Below the pieces are notes generated by a model. It did no database searches. It saw only the letters and a program-made list of their open reading frames with translations, and was not told the origin of the DNA. From Amycolatopsis tucumanensis (GTDB taxonomy: Bacteria; Actinomycetota; Actinomycetes; Mycobacteriales; Pseudonocardiaceae): a stretch of 64,000 bases of DNA. Both the position numbers and the translations under genes were made by a program. The stretch covers positions 20,627-84,626 of the forward strand of contig NZ_JAKGSD010000037.1 in assembly GCF_021654135.1 (NCBI RefSeq), in the 5' to 3' direction. Shown here piece by piece: positions 34,150-43,180 of the stretch (position 1 is its first letter; each line of letters opens with the position of its first letter).

Positions 34150-34823
34150 AACTCCGCTTTCTTCCCGCGCACGGGCTCGCCCTGCGCTGCACGCCATTCG
34201 TCGAGGGTGCGGACCAGGCCCGCGAGTTCGTCCCGCAGCCGCCCGGTCGCCTCGTCCAGCCCGGCCCGGCCGCGGCCGACCTCGAGCGTGAACGGCTCAC
34301 CCACCAGGATGTCGACCCGGGGCCGGAACCGCCGCCCGCTGCCCGCGGGACGCCGCGTCCCGCGCACCGCGATCGGCAGGACCACCGCGCCGGAGGCCCG
34401 GACCAGCCAGGCCGCGCCGCGCTCGGCGCTGGTGACATCGCCCTCGCCGCGGGTCCCCTCCGGGAACACCGCGACGACTCCGCCGCCCTTGAGCACGTTC
34501 GCCGTGGTCAGCAGGGGCGCCCGGTCGGGCTCACCCCGGCGCACCGGCACCTGGCCGATGCGCCGGAGGAACCACCCGACCGCCCCGGTGAACATCTCCT
34601 CCTTGACGAGGAACACCGAACGGCGCGGCAACATTCCGAAGATGATCTGCGGCTCGACCATCGAGCTGTGGTTGGCCACCACCAGCACCGGCCCGGTCTT
34701 GGGCACCCGCTCCAGCCCGCGGATCCGCAGCCGGTAGGCCGGCTTGAACAGGTGCGTCCCGACGAACCGGGCGGCGTCGTGCAGCCGGGCCGACGCGCCG
34801 TCCGGCAGACCGGCAGGGCTCAC
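34146..34823 (-). CDS. 1-acyl-glycerol-3-phosphate acyltransferase-like protein (PlsC family)
   Basis: 225 residues from a GTG that overlaps the cmk stop (GTGA). The acyltransferase blocks are recognisable: NHSSMVEPQIIFGML (block I), GWFLRRIGQVPVRRG, and FPEGTRGEGD (block III). Block I normally reads H-X4-D; here the acid is Glu (H-X4-E). The protein would acylate lysophosphatidic acid or another acceptor at the membrane. It sits between cmk and der, as in other actinobacteria. Confidence 0.88.
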   Translation of the reverse strand: MSPAGLPDGASARLHDAARFVGTHLFKPAYRLRIRGLERVPKTGPVLVVANHSSMVEPQIIFGMLPRRSVFLVKEEMFTGAVGWFLRRIGQVPVRRGEPDRAPLLTTANVLKGGGVVAVFPEGTRGEGDVTSAERGAAWLVRASGAVVLPIAVRGTRRPAGSGRRFRPRVDILVGEPFTLEVGRGRAGLDEATGRLRDELAGLVRTLDEWRAAQGEPVRGKKAEL

Positions 34824-35542
34824 CGCGTGACCTGCGCGCACGTGCCCAGCAGCCCGCGCTGGCCGGCCAGCTCGGACAGGGCGACGAGCACCTGGTCGAT
34901 GGACAGCTCGGTGGTGTCCAGGTGCACCGCGTCGTCGGCGGCCTTCAGCGGCGCGACCGCGCGCGTCGAGTCGAGCCGGTCCCGCCGGTCGACCGACGCC
35001 AGCGCCTCGGCCTGGCTGCTCTGCCGCCCGGCGGCGGTGTCCTGGGCGCTGCGGCGCGCGGCCCGCACCGCCGGGTCCGCGGTCAGGTAGACCTTGAGCG
35101 GGGCGTCCGGCGTGACGACGGTGCCGATGTCGCGGCCCTCGACGACGATGCCGCCGATCTCGTCCAGCACCTCGCCGATGATCCGCCGCTGCCGCGCGAC
35201 CAGCAGCTCACGCACCTCGGGCACCGCCGAGACCGGCGACACCGCGTGGTTGACCTCGGCGCCGCGGATCTCGGCCGCCACGTCCTCGCCCGCCAGGTGG
35301 ACGCTCGGCGCCGAGGGGTCGGTGCCGAGCGCGAAGTCGGTGGTCCGGGCCAGTTCGGCGACCGCGAGGCCGTCGGCCGGGTCGACGCCCGCGCGCAGCA
35401 CGGCCAGCGTCACCACCCGGTACATCGCGCCGGTGTCGAGGTAGCCGGCCGACAGGCGCCCGGCGAGCTTGCGCGCCACCGTGGTCTTCCCGGTTCCCGA
35501 GGGTCCGTCCAGAGCGACCACGCCGCGTAGGGCTCCCGCCAC
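34820..35542 (-). CDS. cmk: Cytidylate kinase
   Basis: 240 residues, close to the usual 225-230. P-loop DGPSGTGKTT, YLDTGAMYR, EGRDIGTVVTPDAPLKVYLTA and the lid R-D-R-L-D-S-TR are typical of Cmk, which phosphorylates CMP and dCMP. The GTG at 35542 is chosen because GAGGAG lies seven bases upstream and only 8 residues precede the P-loop strand; an ATG at 35590 would add 16 residues. First gene of the cmk-plsC-der operon. Confidence 0.95.
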   Translation of the reverse strand: MAGALRGVVALDGPSGTGKTTVARKLAGRLSAGYLDTGAMYRVVTLAVLRAGVDPADGLAVAELARTTDFALGTDPSAPSVHLAGEDVAAEIRGAEVNHAVSPVSAVPEVRELLVARQRRIIGEVLDEIGGIVVEGRDIGTVVTPDAPLKVYLTADPAVRAARRSAQDTAAGRQSSQAEALASVDRRDRLDSTRAVAPLKAADDAVHLDTTELSIDQVLVALSELAGQRGLLGTCAQVTR

Positions 35543-35635
35543 CGATGCTCTCCTCGCCGTCTCGATCGGTCCGTACCTGCGGTTCTCCATTGTGCCTGGC
35601 CCACCCGGTGACGGCCGCACCGGTACCGTGGCGGT

Positions 35636-36118
35636 GTGAACGTGGAAGTAACGCCCCTACCGGGCATCGGTGTGCGGAAGGACTTCGCGACCCGGAACGG
35701 ACGCCGCATCGGCGTGGTCACGCACCGGGACGGGCAGATCGAGCTGATCGTGTCCAAGTCCGACGACCCCGACGCGTGCCTGGCGTCCCTGCCCCTGACC
35801 GCCGACGAGGCCGGCGCGCTGGCCAACCTGCTCGGCGCCCCGCAACTGGTCGCGCAGCTCACCGAGGAGCACCGCGAGGTCCCCGGGATCAACACCAAGC
35901 AGCTGCCCATCAAGGCGAACTCCCCGTTCGACGGCCGCACCCTCGGCGACACGGCGATGCGCACCCGGACCGGCGTGTCCGTGGTCGCCGTCATGCGCGC
36001 CGGCCAGGTGCACCCTTCCCCCACCCCGGACTTCACGTTCACCGCCGGTGACGTGCTGGTCGCGGTCGGCACGTCGGAAGGCCTGGAGGGCGCCCTCAAG
36101 ATCCTGAAGAACGGCTGA
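35636..36118 (+). CDS. K+/H+ antiporter regulatory subunit with TrkA-C domain (KhtT-like)
   Basis: 160 residues. The N-terminal half (VEVTPLPGIGVRKDF, RRIGVVTHRDGQIELIV) and the C-terminal TrkA-C/RCK domain (SPFDGRTLGDTAMRTRTGVSVVAVMR, GDVLVAVGTSEGLE) match KhtT-type subunits, which gate the antiporter in response to c-di-AMP or pH. The GTG at 35636 has TACCGT ending 6 bases upstream, so the mRNA may be leaderless. The antiporter gene starts 4 bp after its stop. Confidence 0.88.
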   Translation: MNVEVTPLPGIGVRKDFATRNGRRIGVVTHRDGQIELIVSKSDDPDACLASLPLTADEAGALANLLGAPQLVAQLTEEHREVPGINTKQLPIKANSPFDGRTLGDTAMRTRTGVSVVAVMRAGQVHPSPTPDFTFTAGDVLVAVGTSEGLEGALKILKNG

Positions 36119-36122
36119 GCCC

Positions 36123-37322
36123 TTGGAGCACACCGCACTGGCCCTGATCGAACTCGGGGCCGTCTTCTTCGTGCTCGGCGTCCTGGGACGCCTCGCCGGG
36201 AAGATCGGCCTCTCCCCCATCCCGCTCTACCTCCTCGGCGGCCTGGCCTTCGGGCAGGGCGGACTGATCCCGCTCGGCGACATCGGCGACTTCACGCACC
36301 TGGCCAGCGAGATCGGCGTCGTGCTGCTGCTCTTGCTGCTGGGCCTGGAGTACTCCGCGGCCGAGCTGTTCACCGGGCTGAAACGCTCGTGGATGGCCGG
36401 CCTGCTGGACATCGTGCTCAACGCCGCGCCCGGCGCGGCGGTCGCGCTGCTGCTCGGCTGGGGCCCCATCGGCGCCATCGTGATGGCGGGCGTCACCTAC
36501 ATCTCCTCGTCCGGGATCATCGCGAAGGTCCTCGGCGACCTCGGCCGTCTCGGCAACCGGGAGACCCCGGTGGTGCTGTCGATCCTGGTGTTCGAGGACC
36601 TGGCGATGGCGCTGTACCTGCCGATCCTGACCGCGCTGCTGGGCGGGGTCAGCTTCCTCGGCGGCCTGGAGGCCGTCGGCATCTCGCTGCTGGTGATCAC
36701 CGTCGTGCTGGTGATCGCGCTGAAGTACGGCCGGTACGTGTCGGCGATCGTGGACTCCGACGACCGCGAGGTGTTCCTGCTCAAGGTGCTCGGCGCGGCG
36801 CTGCTGGTGGCCGGCCTCGCGTCGGCGATGCAGGTGTCGGCCGCGGTCGGCGCGTTCCTGCTGGGCATCGCGATCTCCGGCTCGACGGCCCACAACGCGA
36901 CGCGGCTGCTGGAGCCGCTGCGGGACCTGTTCGCCGCGGTGTTCTTCGTGGTGTTCGGGCTGAACACGAACCCGGCGTCCATCCCGCCGGTGCTCGGCTG
37001 GGCCGTGCTGCTCGCGGTGGTGACCACCCTGACGAAGGTGGCGACCGGCTGGTGGGCCGCGCGGCGTCAGGGTGTCGGCAAGCTGGGCCGCGCCCGTGCC
37101 GGTGCCGCGCTGGTGGCGCGCGGTGAGTTCTCGATCGTCATCGCCGGGCTGGCCGTGTCGGCCGGCGCGGTGGTCGACGAGCTGGCCGCGCTCGCGACCG
37201 CGTACGTGCTGCTGATGGCGATCCTCGGCCCCATCGCGGCCCGCGTGGTCGAGCCGCTGGCGAAGGGCCTGCAGCGGCGCCGCGGGCACGGCCACGAGCC
37301 GGCGACCTCCCGCGCGGGCTGA
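36123..37322 (+). CDS. CPA2-family K+/H+ antiporter membrane subunit (KhtU/KefB-like)
   Basis: 399 residues from a TTG start, with about 12 membrane helices. PLYLLGGLAFGQGGLIP, LLLLGLEYSAAELF, SSSGIIAKVLGDLGR and VFEDLAMALYLP are CPA2 motifs, and GAFLLGIAISGS follows. There is no attached TrkA-N/NAD domain; regulation comes from the separate KhtT-like protein encoded just upstream. The pair exports K+ or Na+ in exchange for protons. It belongs to the block that interrupts the cmk-rluB order known from mycobacteria. Confidence 0.9.
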   Translation: MEHTALALIELGAVFFVLGVLGRLAGKIGLSPIPLYLLGGLAFGQGGLIPLGDIGDFTHLASEIGVVLLLLLLGLEYSAAELFTGLKRSWMAGLLDIVLNAAPGAAVALLLGWGPIGAIVMAGVTYISSSGIIAKVLGDLGRLGNRETPVVLSILVFEDLAMALYLPILTALLGGVSFLGGLEAVGISLLVITVVLVIALKYGRYVSAIVDSDDREVFLLKVLGAALLVAGLASAMQVSAAVGAFLLGIAISGSTAHNATRLLEPLRDLFAAVFFVVFGLNTNPASIPPVLGWAVLLAVVTTLTKVATGWWAARRQGVGKLGRARAGAALVARGEFSIVIAGLAVSAGAVVDELAALATAYVLLMAILGPIAARVVEPLAKGLQRRRGHGHEPATSRAG

Positions 37323-37354
37323 TAGTCCCCGGGTCGGCGACAGTGTGGTCGCCG

Positions 37355-37610
37355 GCTCCCCTCAAGGCAGAACCGAGCGCACGGCTGGGTCCGCCCCGCC
37401 GGCGGCGCCCCTCAAGGCAGAACCGGGCGCAGCACCTCAGCCATCCGCCCCACCACTCCGTCGCCGGCAGCTCCCCTCAAGACAGAGCCGAGCGCACCGC
37501 CTGGTCCGTCCGCCCCGCCGGCGGCGCCCCTCAAGGCAGAACCGGGCGCAGCACCTCAGCCATCCGCCCCACCACTCCGTCGCCGGCGGCTCCCCTCAAG
37601 GCAGAACCGA
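37355..37610. repeat. Tandem degenerate copies of the arsC-like gene's 3' end
   Basis: Five consecutive units share the core CCCCTCAAGGCAGAACCG. Two alternating forms occur, about 50-54 bp and 65 bp, in order short-long-short-long-genuine end. The two long units are identical. The last unit contains the real stop and last codons of the ArsC-like gene (minus strand), and the others are near copies of those codons, each keeping the TCA (TGA) stop. The region therefore arose by repeated duplication of the gene's terminus. Coordinates are accurate to about one base. Confidence 0.75.
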
Positions 37611-37952
37611 GCGCACGGCCTCCTCCGTCCGCCCCACCACCGTCGTCCCGTCGTCGGCGGTGATGATCGGGCGCTGGATCAGCTTCGGGTGCTCCGCCAG
37701 CGCCGTCAGCCAGCGGTCCCTGGTCGCCTCGTCGCGCGGCCAGCTCTTGACGCCCAGCTCGGCGGCCTCCGGCTCCTGCAGGCGCGCGATGTCCCACGGG
37801 TCCAGGCCCAGCCGCTTGAGCACCGCGTCCAGCTCCGCCACCGTCGGCGGCTCCTCCAGGTACCTGCGCACCTCGTAGGACACCCCCGCCTCGTCCAGGA
37901 TCGACAGCGCCGAGCGGCACTTCGAGCACCGCGGGTTGACCCAGATCTCCAC
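37596..37952 (-). CDS. ArsC/Spx-family thioredoxin-fold protein (arsenate reductase-like)
   Basis: 118 residues. NPRCSKCRSALSILDEAG carries a CxxC motif at the ArsC active-site position, and LIQRPIITADDGTTVVGR is the conserved ArsC C-terminal RP segment. The family includes glutaredoxin-linked arsenate reductases and unassigned YffB-like members; no ars transporter or regulator is nearby. Its GTG at 37952 overlaps the recQ stop (TAGTG). The 3' end has been duplicated several times downstream. Confidence 0.85.
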   Translation of the reverse strand: MEIWVNPRCSKCRSALSILDEAGVSYEVRRYLEEPPTVAELDAVLKRLGLDPWDIARLQEPEAAELGVKSWPRDEATRDRWLTALAEHPKLIQRPIITADDGTTVVGRTEEAVRSVLP

Positions 37953-39784
37953 TACTCGCCTCCCGCCAGGGTCGCCAGCACCTGCTCGCCGTACCGGGCG
38001 AGCTTGTTCTCCCCGACGCCGCTCACCCCGGCCAGCTCGTCCAAAGTAGACGGCTGCTCGGTGGCGATCTGACGCAGGGTCGCGTCGCTGAAGACGATGT
38101 AGGCCGGCACGCCCTGGTTCTTCGCCTCCTCGAATCGCCAGGCCCGCAGCTTCTCGAACACCGGACGGGCCTCTTCCGGCATCTCCGCCGCCTTGCGCTT
38201 CGCGGTCGCCGCGACCGCACGCCCGGCGCGCTTGGGCTCGCGGCGCATCCGCACCTCGCGCTTGCGGCCCAGCACCTCGCCGCTGGCCTCGGTCAGCAGC
38301 AGCGTCCCGTAGTCGCCTTCGACGGCCAGCAGCCCCTGCGCCAGCAGCTGCCGCACCACGCCGCGCCACTCGCTCTCCGACAGCTCCTGCCCCACGCCGA
38401 ACACGGTGAGCTGGTCGTGCCGGTGCTGCGTCACCTTCGGCGTCTGCTTGCCCAGCAGGATGTCGATGATCTGCCCGGCGCCGAACTTCTGGCCCCGCTC
38501 ATGCTGCAGCCGGTACACCGCGGACAGCAGCTTCTGCGCGGCGATCGTGCCGTCCCACGACTCCGGCGGCGTCAGGCAGGTGTCGCAGTTGCCGCACGGC
38601 TGCCCGGGCTGGCCGAAGTAGTTCAGCAGCTGCGCGCGACGGCACTCGACGGTCTCGCACAGCGCGAGCATCGCGTCCAGGTGCTGCGACAGCCGCCTGC
38701 GGTGCGCGTCGTCGCCCTCGGAGGTCTGGATCATCCGCCGCTGCTGCACGACGTCCTGCAGCCCGTAGGCCAGCCACGCGGTCGACGGCAGCCCGTCCCG
38801 GCCGGCTCGCCCGGTCTCCTGGTAGTAGCCCTCGACCGACTTCGGCAGGTCCAGGTGCGCCACGAACCGCACGTCCGGCTTGTCGATGCCCATGCCGAAC
38901 GCGATCGTCGCCACCACGACCAGCCCGTCCTCACGCAGGAACCGCGCCTGGTTGCGCGCGCGGGTCCGGGAATCGAGGCCGGCGTGGTAGGGCACCGCGC
39001 TGATCCCGTTGGCCACCAGGAACTCCGCGGTCTTCTCCACCGAGTTGCGTGACAGGCAGTAGACGATGCCCGCGTCGCCGGGGTGCTCGGTGCGGATCAG
39101 GTCGAGCAGCTGCTTCTTCGGCTCTGCCTTCGGCACGATGCGGTACTGGATGTTGGGCCGGTCGAAGCTCGCCACGAACTGGCGCGCCTCGCCGAGGTTG
39201 AGCCGCGACACGATCTCGGCGTGCGTGGCCTTCGTGGCGGTCGCGGTCAGTGCGATGCGCGGCACGTCCGGCCAGCGCTCGTGCAGCTCGGACAGGCCCA
39301 GGTAGTCGGGCCGGAAGTCGTGGCCCCACTGGGACACGCAGTGCGCTTCGTCGATGGCGAACAACGCGACCTTGCCCCGGTCGAGCAGGTTCCGCGTGGA
39401 CTCCATGGACAGCCGTTCCGGCGCCAGGTACAGCAGGTCCAGCTCGCCGGCGAGGAACGCGGCCTCGACCTCGCGGCGCTGCTCGAAGTCCTGCGAGGAG
39501 TTGAGGAACCCGGCGCGCACGCCGACCGCCAGCAGCGCGTCGACCTGGTCCTGCATGAGCGCGATCAGCGGCGAGACGACCACGCCGGTGCCGGGGCGCA
39601 CCAGCGACGGGATCTGGTAGCACAGCGACTTCCCGCCGCCGGTCGGCATCAGCACGACCGCGTCGCCGCCGCCGATCACGTGCTCGACGATCGCTTCCTG
39701 GTCACCGCGGAAGGAGTCGTAACCGAAGACGCGGCGCAGCGTCTGCAGCGCGTCGCTCACGGGGATGGTTTCAGCGGAGGCCAC
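37952..39784 (-). CDS. recQ: ATP-dependent DNA helicase RecQ
   Basis: 610 residues. The helicase motifs are I (MPTGGGKSLCYQIP), II (AIDEAHCVSQWGHDFRPDY), IV-VI (ATIAFGMGIDKPDVRF, YYQETGRAGRDG). The zinc-binding region (CRRAQLLNYFG, CGNCDTC) and winged helix follow, and an HRDC domain ends the protein (LDELAGVSGVGENKLARYG). This is the full RecQ layout. It acts in recombination and replication-fork repair. It is divergent from the ECF sigma gene and overlaps the ArsC-like gene by one base. Confidence 0.95.
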   Translation of the reverse strand: MASAETIPVSDALQTLRRVFGYDSFRGDQEAIVEHVIGGGDAVVLMPTGGGKSLCYQIPSLVRPGTGVVVSPLIALMQDQVDALLAVGVRAGFLNSSQDFEQRREVEAAFLAGELDLLYLAPERLSMESTRNLLDRGKVALFAIDEAHCVSQWGHDFRPDYLGLSELHERWPDVPRIALTATATKATHAEIVSRLNLGEARQFVASFDRPNIQYRIVPKAEPKKQLLDLIRTEHPGDAGIVYCLSRNSVEKTAEFLVANGISAVPYHAGLDSRTRARNQARFLREDGLVVVATIAFGMGIDKPDVRFVAHLDLPKSVEGYYQETGRAGRDGLPSTAWLAYGLQDVVQQRRMIQTSEGDDAHRRRLSQHLDAMLALCETVECRRAQLLNYFGQPGQPCGNCDTCLTPPESWDGTIAAQKLLSAVYRLQHERGQKFGAGQIIDILLGKQTPKVTQHRHDQLTVFGVGQELSESEWRGVVRQLLAQGLLAVEGDYGTLLLTEASGEVLGRKREVRMRREPKRAGRAVAATAKRKAAEMPEEARPVFEKLRAWRFEEAKNQGVPAYIVFSDATLRQIATEQPSTLDELAGVSGVGENKLARYGEQVLATLAGGE

Positions 39785-39920
39785 GCCGCGATCCTAGGGG
39801 CTCGGCGCGGCCGCCGGGCGCCGCCACACGAGATGCCCGGTCGTGCCGCGCGGAGCGACCATTTTCCCGGACCGGCGGTGTCCACCACAGTGAGGACCAC
39901 GCGCGAACGAAGGAGCCGCC

Positions 39921-40944
39921 ATGCACCCGACCCACCACGAGGAACTCCTGGACCTGGCGCGCGGCGGCGACGGCGAGGCCTTCCGCGCGCTCGTCGAACC
40001 GTTCCGGGCCGAGCTGCAGGTGCACTGCTACCGCATCCTCGGCTCGGTCCAGGACGCCGAGGACATGCTGCAGGAGACGTTGCTGGCGGCGTGGCGCGGC
40101 CTCGGCGGCTACGCGGGCCGCGCTTCCGTGCGGACCTGGCTGTACCGGATCGCCACCAACCGTTGCCTGAACGCGCTGCGCGCCGAGGCGCGCCGCCCAC
40201 GGGATCATCCGAGCCCCCGAGGAGGCGTTCCGTTGCCCGAACCATCCCGCCGCCGTCCGGAGCCGAGCTGGCTCGAACCGTGTCCCGACGAGCTGCTGGA
40301 GGCCGCCGCCGGTCACCTGGCCGGGCCGGAGGCCCGGTACGAGGCCAGGGAGTCGGTGTCGCTGGCGTTCCTCGCCGCGCTGCAGCACCTGCCACCGAGG
40401 CAACGGGTGGTGCTGGTGCTGCGGGACGTGCTGGGCTTCCGGGCCCGCCGAGGTGGCGGAGATGCTGGACACCACCGAGAACGCGGTGACCAGCGCGCTC
40501 ACCCGGGCACGCGCCACGCTGGCCGGCGAGTTGCCCGGCCGGGCGGACGCGCCGCTGCCGGGCTCGCCCCGGGAACGCCGCATCGTGGACACCTTCGCGC
40601 GCGCGTTCGAGGCCGGGGACGTCGAGGCGATCGTGGCCCTGCTGACCGACGACGCGTGGCTGACCATGCCGCCGCTGCCGCTGGAGTACCAGGGGCTCGA
40701 CGCCATCCGGACCTTCCTGGACTCCGTCGTGATGCGCGACGGCCGCCGGTACGTGCTGTACCCGTCCAGGGCGAACGGCCAGCCCGCGTTCGGCTACTAC
40801 GTCCGCGACCCGCGGACCCCGGTGCTGCACGCGCACGGGGTGCTCGTGCTGACGCTGAGCGGCGACCGGATCGGCGCTCTGACCCGGTTCTCCGACACCG
40901 CGCTGCTGGCCCGGTTCGGTTTCCCGCGCACGCTGCGCCCGTGA
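39921..40944 (+). pseudogene. ECF sigma factor with SnoaL-like tail, broken by a +1 frameshift
   Basis: From ATG 39921 (GAAGGAG upstream) the sigma-70 region 2 (LVEPFRAELQVHCYRILGS, QDAEDMLQETLLAAWRGLGG) and the start of region 4 (LQHLPPRQRVVLVLRDVLGF) are intact. At about 40441-40446 an extra C in GGGCCC shifts the frame. One frame over, AEVAEMLDTTENAVTSALTRAR resumes region 4, then a SnoaL-like domain (DTFARAFEAGDVEAIVALLTDDAWLTMPPLPLEYQG in part) runs to 40944. Repair of one base gives a 340-residue SigX5/SigJ-like factor. The error may be real or from assembly. No anti-sigma gene adjoins it. Confidence 0.82.
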
Positions 40945-41017
40945 TCCGGCCTCCCCGACCAGTTCCCGCTCCCGCCGGTGTCGGTACCGGTATCCGACGA
41001 AACGGGAAGGCGGACAC

Positions 41018-41776
41018 ATGCACACACCACCGATCGTGTCACCGGCCGAGTGGGCGGCCGCGCACCGGCGGATGCTGGTCAAGGAGAAGGAACTCACCCG
41101 CGCGCGCGACGCGCTGGCCGCCGAGCGACGGCGGATGCCCTGGCTGGAAGTGACGAAGCCCTACACGTTCCATGGGCCGGAGGGCGAGACAAGCCTGCTC
41201 GACCTGTTCGACGGCCGCCGCCAGCTGATCGTCTACCGCGCCTTCTTCGAACCGGGCGTGCACGGCTGGCCGGACCACGCCTGCCGCGGTTGCTCGATGA
41301 TGGCGGACAACCTCGGCCACCTCGCCCACATCAACGCGCGGGACACCACGCTGGTGTTCGCCTCGCGCGCCCCGCAGGCCGACATCGAGCGCGTGCGGGC
41401 GCGGATGGGCTGGCAGATGCCCTGGTACACCATCACAGACGACTTCGACGCCGATTTCGGCGTCGACTCCTGGCACGGCACCAACGCCTTCATCCACCAC
41501 GGCGACCGGGTGTACCGCACCTACTTCGTCAACAACCGGGGCGACGAGGCGCTGGGTACCAACTGGAGTTACCTGGACCTGACCGCGCTCGGCCGCCAGG
41601 AAACCTGGGAGGACTCGCCGGAGGGCTACCCGCAGACGGCGCCCTACGAGTGGTGGGACTGGCACGACGAGCACGGCCGGCACGCCCCGTCGCGGTGGTT
41701 CGGCGAGCCCGACCCGGACGACCCGGACGATCAGCGCCCGCCGCTCACCCGCGCCGAACCGCGCGGCGCCCGGTGA
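41018..41776 (+). CDS. DUF899-family thioredoxin-like protein
   Basis: 252 residues. VSPAEWAAAHRRMLVKEKELTRARDALAAERRRMPW is the standard start of DUF899 (the shorter key is VKEKELTRARD). FEPGVHGWPDHACRGCSMMADN follows, with the conserved CxxC. The fold resembles thioredoxin/peroxiredoxin, and a possible redox or dehalogenase role has been suggested for the family without proof. ATG 41018 follows GGGAAGGCGG. The MFS gene overlaps its stop (GTGA), and the broken sigma gene lies 73 bp upstream, so the three may be one unit. Confidence 0.88.
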   Translation: MHTPPIVSPAEWAAAHRRMLVKEKELTRARDALAAERRRMPWLEVTKPYTFHGPEGETSLLDLFDGRRQLIVYRAFFEPGVHGWPDHACRGCSMMADNLGHLAHINARDTTLVFASRAPQADIERVRARMGWQMPWYTITDDFDADFGVDSWHGTNAFIHHGDRVYRTYFVNNRGDEALGTNWSYLDLTALGRQETWEDSPEGYPQTAPYEWWDWHDEHGRHAPSRWFGEPDPDDPDDQRPPLTRAEPRGAR

Positions 41777-43170
41777 CCCCGCGGCAGGCCTGGGTACTGG
41801 GCCTGGCGTCGACGGCGTCGTTCATGATGGCCCTGGACAGCCTGGTGGTGACGACGGCGCTCACGTCGATCCGGCAGGACCTGTCGGCGTCGCTCGAATC
41901 GCTGGAGTGGACGGTCAACGCCTACAACCTGGCGTTCGCGGTGCTGCTGCTGACCGGCGCGGCGCTGGGTGACCGGTTCGGCCGCCGCCGCGTGTTCGTC
42001 GCCGGCCTGGCGTTGTTCACCGTCGCGTCGGTGGCGTGCGCGCTGGCACCGGGCATCGGTGCGCTCGTCACGGCCAGGGCGTTCCAGGGGGCCGGGGCCG
42101 CGATGGTGCTGCCGCTGTCGCTCACCCTGGTCAGCGCCGCGTTCCCGCCGAACGAGCGGGGCAGGGCGATGGGGCTGTACCTGGGGATCACCGGTCTGGC
42201 CACCTTCAGCGGCCCGTTCATCGGCGGTGCCGTCGCGCAGGGCCTGGCCTGGCAGTGGATCTTCTGGCTGAACCTGCCGGTCGGGCTGATCACGATCCTG
42301 CTCACCGGGCGGCACGTCGGCGAGAGCTTCGGCCCGGCCAAGCGGTTCGACCTTGCTGGCGTGGGGCTCGTGACCGCGGCGGGGTTCGGCATCGTCTGGG
42401 CCCTGGTCCGCGGGAACGCGGCGGGCTGGGGCAGCGCCGAGGTCCTGGGCGCACTCGTGCTCGGGGTCGCGCTGGTGGTGGCGTTCGTGTTCTGGGAACG
42501 GCGCGCCGAGGCCCCGATGCTGCCGATGCGCTTCTTCCGGTCCCGGGCGTTCGCCACCGCCAACCCGGCGAACTTCCTGGTGTTCGCCTCGCTGTACGGG
42601 ACGATGTTCTTCCTGGCGCAGTACTTCCAGATCGTCCACGGTGACGGGCCGTTCGTCGCCGGGCTGCGGCTGGTGCCGTGGACCGCGACGCTGATGGTGT
42701 GCGCGCCGATCGCGGGGCGGCTGGCCGACCGGTTCGGCGAGCGCGCGTTCGTGGCGGGCGGGCTGCTGCTCCAGTCGGTGTGCATGGGCTGGATCGCCCT
42801 GATCACCGACGCCGCCACCGGCTACCTGGAGATCCTGCCTGCCCTGGTCGTCGGCAGCGTCGGCGTGACCATGGCCATGCCGGCGGCGCAGCGGGCGGTG
42901 GTCGCCGCGGTGAGCCCGCCGGAGATCGGCCAGGCGTCCGGCGCGTTCATGATGCTGCGGATCTTCGGCGGCGTGTTCGGCACGTCGGTCACGGTCGCGG
43001 TGTTCGCGGCCGCGGGCGGCGGCTACACCTCGCCCGGGGAGTTCAGCACGGGGTTCTCGGCGGGCATGGGCGCGGTGGCCGTCCTCGCGTTCACCGGCGT
43101 GCTCGTCGCGCTCGGCATTCCGGGGCGGGCCGGGGCGCCCCGCACTCCGGCCGTGACCCCGGCCCGGTAG
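41773..43170 (+). CDS. MFS exporter, DHA2 (14-helix drug:H+) type
   Basis: 465 residues from a GTG overlapping the DUF899 stop. FMMALDSLVVTTALTSIRQDL, LTGAALGDRFGRRRVFV (motif A) and GPFIGGAVAQGLAWQWIFWLNLP (motif C) are typical of EmrB/QacA-type exporters, with about 14 membrane helices. The substrate is unknown. Its transcript ends at the hairpin 43181-43209, shared with the convergent rluB operon. Confidence 0.92.
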   Translation: MTPRQAWVLGLASTASFMMALDSLVVTTALTSIRQDLSASLESLEWTVNAYNLAFAVLLLTGAALGDRFGRRRVFVAGLALFTVASVACALAPGIGALVTARAFQGAGAAMVLPLSLTLVSAAFPPNERGRAMGLYLGITGLATFSGPFIGGAVAQGLAWQWIFWLNLPVGLITILLTGRHVGESFGPAKRFDLAGVGLVTAAGFGIVWALVRGNAAGWGSAEVLGALVLGVALVVAFVFWERRAEAPMLPMRFFRSRAFATANPANFLVFASLYGTMFFLAQYFQIVHGDGPFVAGLRLVPWTATLMVCAPIAGRLADRFGERAFVAGGLLLQSVCMGWIALITDAATGYLEILPALVVGSVGVTMAMPAAQRAVVAAVSPPEIGQASGAFMMLRIFGGVFGTSVTVAVFAAAGGGYTSPGEFSTGFSAGMGAVAVLAFTGVLVALGIPGRAGAPRTPAVTPAR

Positions 43171-43180
43171 TGGGTCGGGG

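Noticed and set aside
30544..34737. A very long open frame on the + strand opposite the Pls-type gene and der
   Set aside because: Product is Arg/His/Gly-rich low complexity without domain features; it is a GC-driven mirror of the third codon positions of the true minus-strand genes.
37323..37595. The repeat region after the antiporter as a small gene or CRISPR
   Set aside because: All units derive from the ArsC-like gene's end; open frames through it are chance.
40441..40450. Programmed frameshifting in the ECF sigma gene
   Set aside because: No slippery heptamer plus downstream structure; a plain extra base in a C run explains it better.
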